In this document: piece by piece, positions 1 to 8,644 of the stretch
Position numbering within the stretch: position 1 is the first letter of the stretch
Layout of the letters: every line of letters begins with the position of its first letter
Origin: Phycicoccus sp. CSK15P-2
GTDB taxonomy: Bacteria; Actinomycetota; Actinomycetes; Actinomycetales; Dermatophilaceae
DNA length: 64,000 bases
Direction: 5' to 3'
Assembly: GCF_016888005.1 (NCBI RefSeq)
Contig: NZ_JAFDVE010000013.1
Location: 1 to 64,000 of the forward strand
Position numbers and translations under genes: made by a program
Notes under the pieces: generated by a model
Seen by the model: the letters and a program-made list of their open reading frames with translations, nothing else
Told to the model about the DNA's origin: nothing
Database searches by the model: none

Positions 1-69
1 CCCTCGGTGGGACACCGGTTTCTGGCGGGGGGGGGGGCACCCGGGGGGCGGGGCGCGCATTCGCGCGAG

Positions 70-143
70 CGCCCCCGGCAGGACTCGAACCTGCGACCTA
101 GAGATTAGAAGGCTCTTGCTCTATCCAGCTGAGCTACGAGGGC
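70..143 (-). tRNA. tRNA-Arg (anticodon TCT)
   Basis: Cloverleaf on the minus strand: acceptor GCCCTCG pairs with CGGGGGC (one G-U), D arm, anticodon loop CTTCTAA reading TCT, and the T arm GGTTCGAGTCC. CCA is not encoded; the discriminator is G at 70. The 5' 23 nt overlap the tail of the FAD monooxygenase frame on the same strand, so the tRNA is probably co-transcribed with it or transcribed from a promoter inside it. The lower anticodon stem has one C-T mismatch. Positions 27-37 just beyond hold a run of 11 G and no convincing terminator. Confidence 0.95.
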
Positions 144-1359
144 TCGGCGCCGAGGCGCCCCGGCCAGTGTAGGGAGGTGTCCAGCGGCTCCACGGCGAGG
201 TGCGGTCGCCACACAACGTCCCGACGAGCAGGCGCGGCACCCCCGGCAGCCCACAGACGACGGGCGCCGCGAGGTCGCGCACCCCCGCCAGGGGGACCAG
301 GTCGCTCTGGAACACCGGCATCATCAGCCGGGTCCACCACTGGTACCAGCGCAGGTGTCGGCGGCGCGACGCCGCGTAGGTCTCGAGTGCCTCCCCCAGC
401 CGGGCCCGGCCCCGCCCTGCCTCCCCGACGCACAACGCCAACGTCCACGCGTCGGCGAGGGCGAGCGAGGCCCCCGTCCCCAGCTGCGGGCTCATCGCGT
501 GCGCCGCGTCCCCGACCAGCACGACCGCCGCACCGTCGCCGCTCATCCGGGACGGACGCCGGACCACGACGTCGCGGTACACCGCCGGGAGCAACCGGCC
601 GACCCGCTCCAGCAGGGGCTCGAGGCCGCTCGCGAACGGCTCGGCCTCCGCCCGCCAGGCGTCGAGCCCGGCGGCGAGGGTCGCACCCATCCGGTCCTGG
701 TGCACCGACCAGAACACCGACGCCCGCCCGGAACCGGTCGGGAGCACTCCCAGGTACTGCCGCGTCCCCCGAAGGCGCTGGTGCAGCGTCCCACCCGCGA
801 GGCCGTGCGGGTCGTCGACGACCGCCCACAGCGCACCGTAGCCGTAGGGGTGGTCCCGGCGCGTCACCCCCAGCGCCTCCCGCACGACCGACCGGGACCC
901 GTCGGCACCCACGACGAGGTCGAACGGTCCGCGGTGCCCCACCCCGGTGCCGACGACCAGCCCACCCGCCGCCGGAGCCACTCCGGTCACCCTGACGCCG
1001 GTCTCCACCGGGATGCCGCGCGCGCCGACGGCCCCCTGGAGCAGCCCGAACAGGTCCCCGCGGTGCACCCCGAGGGCCGGGACGGCACCGGGCAGGTCGT
1101 CGTAGCCGACCGCGACGAGCTGCCGGCCGGCGGCGGTCCGGACGTCGACCCGGTCCACCGGGGTCGAGACGGCCCGCAGCGCGTCGAGGAGGCCGAGCCG
1201 GTCGAGCACCGTCTGCCCCATCCCCTGGAGCCACAGCCCCGCCCCCACGGGCCCCGGGTCCGGCGCCTGCTCGAGCACCGTGACGTCGTGCCCGAGGTCG
1301 TGCAGCAGGGCGGCCACCGCCGCCCCGGCCGTGCCGAGACCCGTCACCGCCACCCGCAT
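121..1359 (-). CDS. FAD-dependent monooxygenase (UbiH/PHBH-like)
   Basis: 412 aa flavoprotein hydroxylase of the p-hydroxybenzoate hydroxylase fold. Seen: N-terminal Rossmann motif GLGTAG near residues 7-12 followed by an acidic strand end (VLEQ), a central VVGADGSRSVVR segment (DG motif) and the C-terminal FAD motif GDAAHAMSPQLGTGASLALA. Such enzymes hydroxylate aromatic or quinone-like substrates using NAD(P)H and O2; the substrate here is not visible. It lies 15 nt downstream of the M20 hydrolase and is probably in one operon with it. The stop codon lies inside the D-loop of tRNA-Arg, so the last codons are tRNA sequence. The true C terminus could be affected by that overlap. Confidence 0.85.
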   Translation of the reverse strand: MRVAVTGLGTAGAAVAALLHDLGHDVTVLEQAPDPGPVGAGLWLQGMGQTVLDRLGLLDALRAVSTPVDRVDVRTAAGRQLVAVGYDDLPGAVPALGVHRGDLFGLLQGAVGARGIPVETGVRVTGVAPAAGGLVVGTGVGHRGPFDLVVGADGSRSVVREALGVTRRDHPYGYGALWAVVDDPHGLAGGTLHQRLRGTRQYLGVLPTGSGRASVFWSVHQDRMGATLAAGLDAWRAEAEPFASGLEPLLERVGRLLPAVYRDVVVRRPSRMSGDGAAVVLVGDAAHAMSPQLGTGASLALADAWTLALCVGEAGRGRARLGEALETYAASRRRHLRWYQWWTRLMMPVFQSDLVPLAGVRDLAAPVVCGLPGVPRLLVGTLCGDRTSPWSRWTPPYTGRGASAPSPRSSAG

Positions 1360-1374
1360 CTCGCGCCGCCCGGG

Positions 1375-2586
1375 TCAGCTGACCGCCGCGCGCGAGCGGC
1401 GCAGCGCCATCTCGGCGAGCGCCGCCGCGACGTCCGGCACGACCGAGTCGTCGAAGGCCGCACGCGGGGAGTGGTTGTCCTCGGCCTGCCGGTGGTCGTC
1501 CAACGCGCACGCCGAGACGTTGAGGTAGGCGCCCGGGACCTGCTCGAGGACGAACGACATGTCCTCCGACCCGGCCTCCGGGTTCGTCATGTCGGCCCAG
1601 CGCCCCTCGCCGAACAGGTCGACGACGACACCACGCGCGAACGCGAACTCCGCCTCGTCGTTCACGGTGACCGGGTACCCGAACCCCATCTCGATCGTGG
1701 CGGTCGTCCCGTGCGCCGCGGCCACGCCGTGGACCACCTCGGCGACGACCTCCTGGGCCCGTACCCGCTGCTCACGAGAGAAGGTCCGCAGGGTCGCGGC
1801 GAGCACGGCCTCGTCCGGGATGATGTTGTCCTTGGTCCCCGCGGCGACCTTCCCCACGGTGAGCACCACCGGGTCCCAGATGCTGAAGCGCCGGGTCACC
1901 GCGGTCTGGAGGGCCAGGACCATCTCGCAGGCCACCGGCACCGGGTCCAGCGCCCGCTCGGGCGCAGCCCCGTGCCCGCCCGCGCCGCGCACGACGACGT
2001 GGATCTCGTCGGCCGCCGCCATGAGGGGGCCGGGGCGTCCGAACCACACCCCGCGCGGATGGTCGGCCGAGAAGACGTGCACGGCGTAGGCGGCGTCCAC
2101 CCGCCTCCCCGCCGCCTCGAGCAATCCCTCCTCGATCATCGGCTCGGCGCCCCCGGGACCCTCCTCCCCCGGCTGGAACATCAGGACGACGTCGCCGACG
2201 AGCTCGTCGCGCAGCTCGTGCAGCACCCGGGCGGCGCCGACGAGACCCGCGACGTGCAGGTCATGACCGCAGGCGTGCATCCGCCCCTGCCGTTCCGAGC
2301 GGTAGTCGACGTCGACCGCCTCGGTGACCGGCAGTCCGTCCATGTCCCCCCGGAGCAGCACGACCGGGCGCTCCCCCTCGTGCGGGGCGCGTCCACGCAG
2401 CACCCCGACGACGGACGACAGCCCCCGTCCGGTCGTCACCTCGAGGTCGAGGCCCTCGAGCTCCTCGAGGACGACGGCCTGGGTCTCCGGCAGGTCGAGG
2501 CCGAGCTCGGGGATGCGGTGCAGCCGCCGGCGCAGCGCGACGAGGTCGGGACCGATCGCCGCCGCGACCTCCAGGGACGTCGTCAT
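1375..2586 (-). CDS. M20-family amidohydrolase (aminoacylase/AbgB-like)
   Basis: 403 aa, the usual length for M20D metallopeptidases (hippurate hydrolase, N-acyl-amino-acid amidohydrolase). The metal-binding block MHACGHDLHVAG lies near residue 103, a QPGEEGPGGAEPMIEEG segment carries the catalytic Glu pair, and the C-terminal AGSEDMSFVLEQVPGAYL holds further ligands. The reaction is hydrolysis of an N-acyl or amide bond on an amino-acid-like substrate, with exact specificity unknown. The ATG at 2586 follows the PrsW stop by one base, so translation is likely coupled in the order PrsW, M20, monooxygenase. Confidence 0.87.
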   Translation of the reverse strand: MTTSLEVAAAIGPDLVALRRRLHRIPELGLDLPETQAVVLEELEGLDLEVTTGRGLSSVVGVLRGRAPHEGERPVVLLRGDMDGLPVTEAVDVDYRSERQGRMHACGHDLHVAGLVGAARVLHELRDELVGDVVLMFQPGEEGPGGAEPMIEEGLLEAAGRRVDAAYAVHVFSADHPRGVWFGRPGPLMAAADEIHVVVRGAGGHGAAPERALDPVPVACEMVLALQTAVTRRFSIWDPVVLTVGKVAAGTKDNIIPDEAVLAATLRTFSREQRVRAQEVVAEVVHGVAAAHGTTATIEMGFGYPVTVNDEAEFAFARGVVVDLFGEGRWADMTNPEAGSEDMSFVLEQVPGAYLNVSACALDDHRQAEDNHSPRAAFDDSVVPDVAAALAEMALRRSRAAVS

Positions 2587-2587
2587 C

Positions 2588-3745
2588 TCAGCCCTCCCGG
2601 GTGCCGACGAACTCGAGCCGGCGGGTGCTGAGCGCCATCAGCAGCTCCCGTTCCATGGCGAGGGCACGGGCGTCGGCGGCGTCGTGGTGCATCCGGCGGC
2701 GCAGCAGCGCCAGCTCGCTCGCGGTGTCCTGGAAGGCCCGCATCGACGACAGCCCGCGGGCCCCGGCGTTCGTGCGCGCCCACATCCGCGCCTCCCGCCG
2801 GCGCGGCATCGAGGCGAGCATCGCGACCTCCCCGGCCGAGACCCAGCCTGCGTCGGCGTACGGCCGCAGGAACTGGCCGATCAGCCGGCCCTCGCGACGC
2901 CGGGCCCACACCACGAAGGCCACGAAGGCGGCGAAGACCGGGACCTCCACGACGAGGTACACGACGACCAGCCCACTGCCGCCCGTGACCGCCGCGAGGT
3001 TCCACAGCGCGTGGAGCAGGACGGCGAGGACATAGCCGATGACCGGCGCGAGGAGCTTCGGGCCCCAGGTCCGGCTCGTCGCCGCGACCCCGACGCCGAC
3101 CCCGGTGAGCACCGTGAACATCGGGTGCGCGAACGGCGACAGGACGCACCGGGCGACGAACGTCGCCGTCAGTGCCTCGCCCCCGCCCTCGGTGTAGGCC
3201 TCGGCGAGGTACTGGATGTTCTCGGTGAAGGCGAACCCGGCCGCGCACACGCCGGCGTAGACCATGCCGTCGGTCATGCCGTCGAACTCGCGCCGCAGCC
3301 CCCACCACACGACGAGCACGAGCGCCCCCTTGAGAGCCTCCTCGACCACGGGGGCGACCACCACCGCGGTCACGGCGAGCGCGTCGTCCGGGGTGCTCGC
3401 GCTCTCGAGGACCGCCATGGCACTGGTGTTGAACACCGCCGCGAGCAGCGTGGCGACGAGTGCGCCCCAGAGGAAGGCACCGACCAGGTAACGCGTGGGC
3501 TCGGCCTCGAAGCGGTCGAGCCACATGAACGTCGGGATGACGATGCCCAGCGGGATGACCGCCACCGCGAGCGCGAGCAGCACCGTCTGGACCCCGAACG
3601 TGGCACCGAAGTAGGCCGAGACGACGAGCGCGGCGAGCAGGAAGCCGACGCCGGCGACGCCGGTGATGACCCAGGACCGGAGGGCCGAGCGCGTCGTCGG
3701 GTCGGCGCGCACCGGGAGTGGCGTCGTCGTGAGGTCCCCGGTCAT
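2588..3745 (-). CDS. PrsW-family intramembrane metalloprotease
   Basis: 385 aa polytopic membrane protein. It has the PrsW signatures [11 protein letters not shown] (EExxK), [15 protein letters not shown] and HALWN in consecutive membrane segments, which provide the Glu/His metal site. Family members perform site-1 cleavage of anti-sigma factors in Bacillus; the target here is unknown. A C-terminal soluble, basic region of about 120 residues is extra. The start at MTGDLTTT is preferred over the upstream ATG at 3802 because a TAGGGT hexamer ends 8 nt before it and the longer version would overlap the orn promoter. Confidence 0.85.
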   Translation of the reverse strand: MTGDLTTTPLPVRADPTTRSALRSWVITGVAGVGFLLAALVVSAYFGATFGVQTVLLALAVAVIPLGIVIPTFMWLDRFEAEPTRYLVGAFLWGALVATLLAAVFNTSAMAVLESASTPDDALAVTAVVVAPVVEEALKGALVLVVWWGLRREFDGMTDGMVYAGVCAAGFAFTENIQYLAEAYTEGGGEALTATFVARCVLSPFAHPMFTVLTGVGVGVAATSRTWGPKLLAPVIGYVLAVLLHALWNLAAVTGGSGLVVVYLVVEVPVFAAFVAFVVWARRREGRLIGQFLRPYADAGWVSAGEVAMLASMPRRREARMWARTNAGARGLSSMRAFQDTASELALLRRRMHHDAADARALAMERELLMALSTRRLEFVGTREG

Positions 3746-3816
3746 GGACGAGAACCCTAGCCCCAGCCCGGCCAACCGAACCGCGGACCGTGCCGTCGCC
3801 ACCTACGATGGCCGGC
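3746..3816. promoter_or_regulatory. Divergent promoter region prsW/orn
   Basis: A 71-bp gap between divergent starts. On the plus strand TACGAT (3804-3809) sits 7 nt before the orn ATG. On the minus strand TAGGGT (3754-3759) sits 8 nt before the PrsW ATG. Both fit the actinobacterial -10 consensus TAnnnT and predict leaderless or nearly leaderless transcripts. No convincing -35 is seen. Confidence 0.5.
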
Positions 3817-4464
3817 ATGTCCTCGCCCGGTGACCGTGCCCGAACCGACCGGATCGTCTGGATCGACTGCGAGATGACCGGGCTCTCCCTGGAGGACGAC
3901 GCGCTGGTCGAGGTCGCCGCCCTCGTCACCGACTTCGAGCTCACGGTCCTCGGTGACGGCGTCGACGTCGTCGTCCGCCCGCCGGACGCGGCGCTCGAGC
4001 AGATGAACGACTTCGTCCGCGACATGCACACGACGTCCGGGCTCCTGGACGAGCTCGAGGCGGGCACGACGCTCGAGGAGGCACAGACGCTCGTCCTCGA
4101 CTACGTCCGCGAATGGGTGCCCGAACCGGGCAAGGCCCCGCTGGGCGGCAACACCGTCGCGACGGACCGCGCCTTCCTCGCCCGTGACATGCCCGACCTC
4201 GAGGGACACCTGCACTACCGGATCATCGACGTGTCGTCGATCAAGGAGCTGTCCCGGCGGTGGTACCCGCGGGCCTACTTCTCGGCCCCGACGAAGAGCG
4301 GCGGGCACCGGGCGCTGGCCGACATCCGCGAGTCGATCGCCGAGCTCCGGTACTACCGGGAGGCCGTATTCGTCGAGCGACCCGGTCCGTCGAGCGACGC
4401 CCTGCGCAACCTCGCGGCCCAGCACGTCGTCGACCACGGAGCGGTCCCCGGGGGCGGCGGCTGA
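3817..4464 (+). CDS. orn: Oligoribonuclease
   Basis: 215 aa DEDDh 3'-5' exoribonuclease that degrades 2-5 nt RNA and pGpG to mononucleotides in the cytoplasm. Motif Exo I is WIDCEMTGL, Exo II lies around [17 protein letters not shown], and Exo III is [11 protein letters not shown] with the catalytic His. Length is slightly above the usual 180-210 because of a short C-terminal tail. The ATG at 3817 is chosen because TACGAT ends 7 nt upstream, suggesting leaderless translation; an in-frame ATG at 3808 overlaps that hexamer and is less likely. Confidence 0.95.
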   Translation: MSSPGDRARTDRIVWIDCEMTGLSLEDDALVEVAALVTDFELTVLGDGVDVVVRPPDAALEQMNDFVRDMHTTSGLLDELEAGTTLEEAQTLVLDYVREWVPEPGKAPLGGNTVATDRAFLARDMPDLEGHLHYRIIDVSSIKELSRRWYPRAYFSAPTKSGGHRALADIRESIAELRYYREAVFVERPGPSSDALRNLAAQHVVDHGAVPGGGG

Positions 4465-4566
4465 GCTCTCCCGGCCCGTGGTTCGGAGCACCCCCGCGCA
4501 CCCGGTACGATGGTCCGCGCTGCGGGCGCACGGCCCTCGTCCCGAGGACGCCATGCGCCCGCCGTG

Positions 4567-4642
4567 GTGGGTGTAGCTCAGCTGGTAGAGCATCGCGTTG
4601 TGGTCGCGAGGGTCGCGGGTTCAAGCCCCGTCACTCACCCCA
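4567..4642 (+). tRNA. tRNA-His (anticodon GTG)
   Basis: Acceptor GTGGGTG pairs with CACTCAC. The anticodon loop TTGTGGT reads GTG, and CCA is encoded at 4640-4642. A genomic G at 4566 opposite C73 provides the G-1 typical of tRNA-His. A TACGAT hexamer at 4506-4511 is a plausible -10 and would give a 5' leader of about 48 nt. Confidence 0.97.
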
Positions 4643-4646
4643 CGCA

Positions 4647-4684
4647 CGGAGAGCCCCCGACCCGGCCGGGTCGGGGGCTCTCCG
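4647..4684. terminator. Perfect 38-bp palindrome, bidirectional terminator
   Basis: Two 19-nt arms with no unpaired loop (centre GACCCGG/CCGGGTC). It lies directly after tRNA-His and before the convergent end of the SDR gene at 4704. It can terminate both strands; there is no U-tract, which is common for actinobacterial terminators. Confidence 0.85.
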
Positions 4685-4703
4685 CGTCCGGGGCCGGGTG
4701 GGC

Positions 4704-5411
4704 TCACCAGGGCAACGTCCCGTGCTGCGAGGTGTACGTGCCGGTCGGGCCGTCGGGAGCCAGCTGCGCCATCCGGACGATGGCCACGGCCCCCTCCTCG
4801 ACGGTCTGGGTGCCGGTGTTGCCGTTCAGGTCGGTCCGGGTGAAGCCCGGCTCGACCGCGTTGATCCGCATGCCCGGGAAGGCGTTGGCGTACCGGACCG
4901 TCAGCATGTTGACCGCCGCCTTGGACACCGGGTAGGCAACCCCCGGGTAGCCGTGGGTCGGCAGACCGTGCAGGGTCGCCAGGGTCAGCGAGGCGAGCCC
5001 GCTGCTCACGTTGACGACGACGGGCGCGTCCGAGCGCTCCAGCAGCGGCAGGAACGCGTGCAGGACCCGCACCTGGCCGACGACGTTGGTGTCGAGCATG
5101 CGGAGCATCTCGGGGCCCGTGAGGTCACGGGCGCCGACGATGCCGTTGTCCGCGGTGCGGCCCTCGATACCCGCGTTGTTGACGAGGACGTCGAGCCCGC
5201 CGGCAGCCGCGACAGCCTCCGCCGCAGCGGTGACCGAGGCGTCGTCGGTGACGTCCAGCTCGACGAAGCGGGCGCCCACCTCCTCGGCGGTGGCCCGCCC
5301 GCGCTCGGGGTCGCGAGCGGCGGCCCAGACGGTGTGGCCGGCGGCGACGAGCCGCCGAGCGGTCTCGAGGCCGAGGCCCTTGGTGGTTCCGGTGATCAGT
5401 GTGGTGGTCAT
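4704..5411 (-). CDS. SDR-family oxidoreductase
   Basis: 235 aa classical short-chain dehydrogenase: TGTTKGLG cofactor-binding glycine motif near residue 8, NNAGIE, the catalytic Ser in VNVSSGLAS, and YPVSKAAVN (YxxxK). It is an NAD(P)-dependent oxidoreductase with unassigned substrate. The start MTTTLITG at 5411 is preferred because the fold begins there; a longer frame from 5522 adds only unrelated residues and runs into the divergent CopC promoter. A weak CATCGT hexamer lies 7 nt upstream. Confidence 0.88.
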   Translation of the reverse strand: MTTTLITGTTKGLGLETARRLVAAGHTVWAAARDPERGRATAEEVGARFVELDVTDDASVTAAAEAVAAAGGLDVLVNNAGIEGRTADNGIVGARDLTGPEMLRMLDTNVVGQVRVLHAFLPLLERSDAPVVVNVSSGLASLTLATLHGLPTHGYPGVAYPVSKAAVNMLTVRYANAFPGMRINAVEPGFTRTDLNGNTGTQTVEEGAVAIVRMAQLAPDGPTGTYTSQHGTLPW

Positions 5412-5548
5412 GCCGTCGACGATGCGCCGGTCCGCGGGCTGCGGGGAGTACCCCGGCCGTCCCGGGACCACCGGGACCACCCTCGCCGCGTCGGGCGCCC
5501 GGCCGCCCCCTTCGCGCACCACCCCGCGACGGCTGCGAGACTGGGTGG

Positions 5549-6205
5549 GTGTTCACCCGCCGCATGTCCGTCGCCGTGACCGTCGTCATCGTGGCCCTCG
5601 TGACACTGGGCCTGGTCGCCTCCGCGCTGCCCGGCTTCGCGGCCCCGTCCGCTCTCCCCGGCCACGCCCGGCTGCTCGGGACGACCCCGGAGGACGGCGC
5701 GAGCGTCGAGTCGGCCGACGAGGTCGTGCTGTCGTTCAGCGAGGAGGTCGACGCCACGTTCCTCCAGGTCCGCGTCGAGGGTCCCGGAGGTGACGAGGCG
5801 GACGGGGACCCGGGTGCGGACGGCCGTGACGTCGTCCAGCCGCTCGTCGCGGACCTGCCCGCCGGTGAGCACACGGTGACGTACCGGGTCGTGAGCGTCG
5901 ACGGCCACCCCGTCTCCGGCTCGATGTCGTTCACCACGACCGCGTCCCCGGCCGAGGCCTCCCCGACGGCCACCCCCTCCGCGAGCGCGTCCCCGACGGC
6001 CACCGCCGGCACGGCCTCGACCCCCACGGCGACGACGCCCTCCGTGGCTGCCGCTCCCACCGCGTCGGACGACTCCGGCGGCGTGCCGACGTGGGTGCTC
6101 GTCGGGCTCCCGCTGCTCCTCCTGCTCGTCCTGGTCGGCGGTGGCCTCGCGATGGCCCGAGGCCGGAAGGAACCGGGCGACGGCGACCCCGACGGAGCCT
6201 CCTAG
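5549..6205 (+). CDS. CopC-domain copper-binding protein, membrane-anchored
   Basis: 218 aa. N-terminal signal segment (VTVVIVALVTLGLVASAL), then GHARLLGTTPEDGASV with the N-terminal CopC His, a beta-sandwich, and VDGHPVSGSMSF with the second conserved His. A 50-residue Ala/Ser/Thr/Pro linker and a C-terminal transmembrane helix (VLVGLPLLLLLVLVGGG) follow. CopC domains bind extracytoplasmic Cu(II). No CopD partner is adjacent, so the protein may act alone or with a distant transporter. The GTG at 5549 is chosen because GAGACT ends 6 nt upstream; ATG 5564 is the alternative. Confidence 0.82.
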   Translation: MFTRRMSVAVTVVIVALVTLGLVASALPGFAAPSALPGHARLLGTTPEDGASVESADEVVLSFSEEVDATFLQVRVEGPGGDEADGDPGADGRDVVQPLVADLPAGEHTVTYRVVSVDGHPVSGSMSFTTTASPAEASPTATPSASASPTATAGTASTPTATTPSVAAAPTASDDSGGVPTWVLVGLPLLLLLVLVGGGLAMARGRKEPGDGDPDGAS

Positions 6206-6234
6206 CCGATTTCGCCGGGGCCCGTCCAGGCTGC

Positions 6235-6240
6235 TAATGT
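6235..6240 (+). promoter_or_regulatory. -10 element for tRNA-Lys
   Basis: TAATGT matches TAnnnT and lies 10 nt upstream of the mature tRNA-Lys 5' end, giving a leader of only a few nucleotides. Confidence 0.5.
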
Positions 6241-6250
6241 CTCCCGTCGC

Positions 6251-6326
<76 letters not shown>

Positions 6327-6341
6327 CCGCTCACCGAGCAC

Positions 6342-6366
6342 GAGGCTCCCCGTTCCGGGGAGCCTC
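6342..6366 (+). terminator. Rho-independent-type hairpin after tRNA-Lys
   Basis: GAGGCTCCCCG and CGGGGAGCCTC form an 11-bp perfect stem around a 3-nt loop (TTC). It is placed between tRNA-Lys and the next gene and followed by a short pyrimidine stretch. Confidence 0.8.
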
Positions 6367-6395
6367 TCCCGTTTCGAGGCCGTGCGGAGGACGCC

Positions 6396-7412
6396 GTGAC
6401 GCAGCCCGAGCTCGCCGCATCGGTCGTCGTCCCCACCCACCGCGGCGCACACCGGCTCCCGGCCCTGCTGGAGGCCCTCGCGGCCCAGGACGCGACCGAC
6501 CCCTGGGAGGTGGTCGTCGTCGTCGACGGCGCCGACGAGGAGACCGAGGCCGTGCTGGCCGCCGCGCCGGGGGACCTCCCGCTCCGGGTCGTGCGGCACG
6601 ACGTCGCCCGGGGGGTCTCCGCGGCGCTCAACGCCGGCACCGCCGCCGCACGGGGCCGGGTCGTCGTCCGGTGCGACGACGACCTCTCCCCCGCGCCCGA
6701 CATGCTCCGGCGCCACCTGGCACACCACGTCGGCGACGAGCCGGTCGGCGTCGTGGGGCCCACCCGCGACGTGCTGCCCGACACCCCGTACGCCCGCGCC
6801 TACGGCCGGTCCGCCACGGAGCGCTCGGTGGCGGGCGTCCTCGCCGCGTCCGGGCCCGACCGCTGGCGGCACTGGGCGGCCCACTGCTCGGTGCGCCGCG
6901 ACGTCCTCGAGGCCATCGGCGGGTACGACGAGGCGATGGCCTACCGGGAGGACTCCGAGCTCGGGCTGCGGCTCGTGCGGCACGGCGTGCGGATCGTCGT
7001 CGACCCGGGTCTCGTCCTGCCCCACCGCGGCGCCCCGGCGGACGCCCGCACCCGCGTCGCCCGGGCCTGGGTGAGCGGCGCCTCGGAGGTCGCCCTGACC
7101 GCCCGGCATCCTGGGGTGACCGTGCGCGACGCGGCTCCCGCTGCCGGGCCCGCAGCCCGCGCGTGGTCGCTCGCGACCCTCGTCGCTGCCACCGCGATGC
7201 CTTCACGGGCGGCCGCGGCGCGGGTGGGCGGGCTGCTCGACCGCATCCTGCACCGCGTCGCGCCGACGTTCGGGGGTCGTCTCGTGGCGCTCGCCGTGGA
7301 GGCCGCGGCCAGGTCCGGACGGGACCACGGCACGGCAGACCAGGCCGGGTACGGCGGGCAGAAGGACGACGAGCTGCGCGCCGAGGGCCGCCGCGACCGC
7401 GGTCAGAGGTAG
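6396..7412 (+). CDS. Glycosyltransferase family 2
   Basis: 338 aa GT-A transferase. Seen: SVVVPTHRGAHRL at the N terminus, VVVVDGADEE (first nucleotide-binding Asp), VVRCDDDLSP as the DxD-like metal site, and YREDSELGLRLVRHG as the acceptor ED motif. About 80 residues at the C terminus may hold a membrane-associated helix. GTG start with GGAGG at 6386-6390. It is outside the main island but may serve the same surface glycan. Its 3' end overlaps the convergent GroES-like gene by 10 bp. Confidence 0.87.
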   Translation: MTQPELAASVVVPTHRGAHRLPALLEALAAQDATDPWEVVVVVDGADEETEAVLAAAPGDLPLRVVRHDVARGVSAALNAGTAAARGRVVVRCDDDLSPAPDMLRRHLAHHVGDEPVGVVGPTRDVLPDTPYARAYGRSATERSVAGVLAASGPDRWRHWAAHCSVRRDVLEAIGGYDEAMAYREDSELGLRLVRHGVRIVVDPGLVLPHRGAPADARTRVARAWVSGASEVALTARHPGVTVRDAAPAAGPAARAWSLATLVAATAMPSRAAAARVGGLLDRILHRVAPTFGGRLVALAVEAAARSGRDHGTADQAGYGGQKDDELRAEGRRDRGQR

Positions 7413-7732
7413 AGCCCGGTCGAGCCCTCCTCGACCCGCTGGGCCGCGACGGCGTGGATGTCGCGCTCGCGGAGGAGCACGTAGTCGGTCCCGCCGATCT
7501 CGACCTCGCCACGGTCCTGCGGGTCGAACAGGACACGGTCCCCGACCTCGACCTGCCGCACCGTGGGGCCCACGGCCACCGCGCCGCCCCAGGCCAGCCG
7601 GGTGCCGACGCTGGCGGTGGCGGGGATGACGATGCCGCCACCGGAGCGGCGCTCGCCGGCCTCCTCGAGGCTCACGAGCACCCGGTCGTGCAGCATCCGG
7701 ATGGGCAGGCCGTGCCGGCCCTCCTGTGCCAC
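7403..7732 (-). CDS. GroES/Cpn10-like co-chaperonin
   Basis: 109 aa with a Cpn10 beta-barrel pattern: IRMLHDRVLVSLEEAGERRS, a mobile-loop-like GGGIVIPATAS, then GDRVLFDPQ and YVLLRERDIHAV. It is divergent from standard GroES, whose genes are normally beside groEL; no groEL is here, so it is a second, specialised copy. The GTG at 7732 starts one base after the DUF3618 stop at 7734, which supports this start over the ATG at 7768. It is probably co-transcribed with bcp and DUF3618. Confidence 0.8.
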   Translation of the reverse strand: MAQEGRHGLPIRMLHDRVLVSLEEAGERRSGGGIVIPATASVGTRLAWGGAVAVGPTVRQVEVGDRVLFDPQDRGEVEIGGTDYVLLRERDIHAVAAQRVEEGSTGLYL

Positions 7733-7733
7733 C

Positions 7734-7997
7734 TCAGCGCCGGCGGTACGCGCGGTAGGCGATCGCACCGCCCACGACGGCGACGACCGCGACGACCATG
7801 GCGAGGCGGTCGACCCGCAGCTCGCCCTCGGGGGTCTCGGCGACGTCCGCGAAGCGGGCCTTGGCCTTGTCGACCTCGCGCTTGAGGATGGCCGACGGGG
7901 TGGCCTTCTCGGTGAGCTCGTCGACCGTCGCCGCGAGGCGCCGACGGCGTGCGACGACCTCCGCCTCGAGGCTGCTGATGGACTGCTTCTGGCTCAT
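7734..7997 (-). CDS. DUF3618-type membrane protein
   Basis: 87 aa. An N-terminal amphipathic, charged region (LEAEVVARRRRLAATVDELT) is typical of DUF3618, followed by one C-terminal transmembrane helix (MVVAVVAVVGGAIAY) and a basic end. The family's function is unknown; it often accompanies envelope-stress proteins. ATG with an excellent Shine-Dalgarno (GGGGAGGA) 3-4 nt upstream. Middle member of the bcp-DUF3618-GroES-like set. Confidence 0.8.
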   Translation of the reverse strand: MSQKQSISSLEAEVVARRRRLAATVDELTEKATPSAILKREVDKAKARFADVAETPEGELRVDRLAMVVAVVAVVGGAIAYRAYRRR

Positions 7998-8008
7998 GGT
8001 CCTCCCCG

Positions 8009-8479
8009 TCAGTCCAGGCCGAGGTCGCGGCGCAGCTTGGCGACGTGCCCCGTGGCCTTGACGTTGTACCAGGCGTGGCTCACCGTGCCGTCCTCGGCGA
8101 CGACGACGGTGCTGCGGATGACGCCCTCGACGACCTTGCCGTAGAGCTTCTTCTCCCCGAACGCACCCCAGGCCGTCATCACGGCCTTGTCCGCGTCGGA
8201 GAGGAGCGTGAGCGTCAGGGCCTCCTTGTCGCGGAACCGGGCGAGCTTCTCGGGCTCGTCCGGCGAGATCCCGAGGACGGTGTACCCGTCGGCGGCGAGG
8301 GAGTCGAGCGACTCGCTGAAGTCGCACGCCTGCTTCGTGCACCCCGGGGTCATCGCCGCCGGGTAGAAGTAGACGATGACCTTGCGTCCGCGCAGGTCGG
8401 AGAGGGTGACCTCGGACCCGGTGTCGTCGGGCAGCGTGAAGTCGGGAGCGGTGTCGCCCGGAGCGAGCCGGTCGCCCAC
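8009..8479 (-). CDS. bcp: Thioredoxin-dependent peroxiredoxin (Bcp/PrxQ)
   Basis: 156 aa. The TPGCTKQACDF segment carries the peroxidatic Cys and, five residues on, the resolving Cys of the atypical 2-Cys PrxQ class. The APDFTLPDDTG start and the C-terminal DHVAKLRRDLGL-like pattern fit the family. It reduces H2O2 and organic peroxides using thioredoxin. GTG start with AGGAGG upstream. First gene of a three-gene unit. Confidence 0.93.
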   Translation of the reverse strand: MGDRLAPGDTAPDFTLPDDTGSEVTLSDLRGRKVIVYFYPAAMTPGCTKQACDFSESLDSLAADGYTVLGISPDEPEKLARFRDKEALTLTLLSDADKAVMTAWGAFGEKKLYGKVVEGVIRSTVVVAEDGTVSHAWYNVKATGHVAKLRRDLGLD

Positions 8480-8552
8480 GTGAACCTCCTGGTGGTCGGC
8501 GGTGTGGGTGCCAACCTACCGCGCGGGAACGACCGCGCCGCGGACGACCTCG

Positions 8553-8634
8553 TGCGCAAGGCGGGACTCGAACCCGCACACCCGAAGGAACCAGGACCTA
8601 AACCTGGCGCGTCTGCCAGTTCCGCCACTTGCGC
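8553..8634 (-). tRNA. tRNA-Leu (anticodon TAG)
   Basis: Class II tRNA of 82 nt: acceptor GCGCAAG pairs with CTTGCGC. The anticodon stem CCAGG/CCTGG encloses TTTAGGT (TAG), followed by a short variable arm and the T arm GGTTCGAGTCC. The discriminator is A, and CCA is not encoded. Its -10 is the minus-strand reading of a symmetric hexamer at 8647-8652. Confidence 0.96.
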
Positions 8635-8644
8635 CGGGGCACCC

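Noticed and set aside
27-37. G11 run as a regulatory quadruplex
   Set aside because: At the window edge, not in repeated G-tracts with loops, and prone to sequencing error.
355-2631. Long plus-strand open frame of 758 codons
   Set aside because: Antisense to the monooxygenase and M20 genes; Arg/Pro/Gly-rich translation without motifs, caused by high GC.
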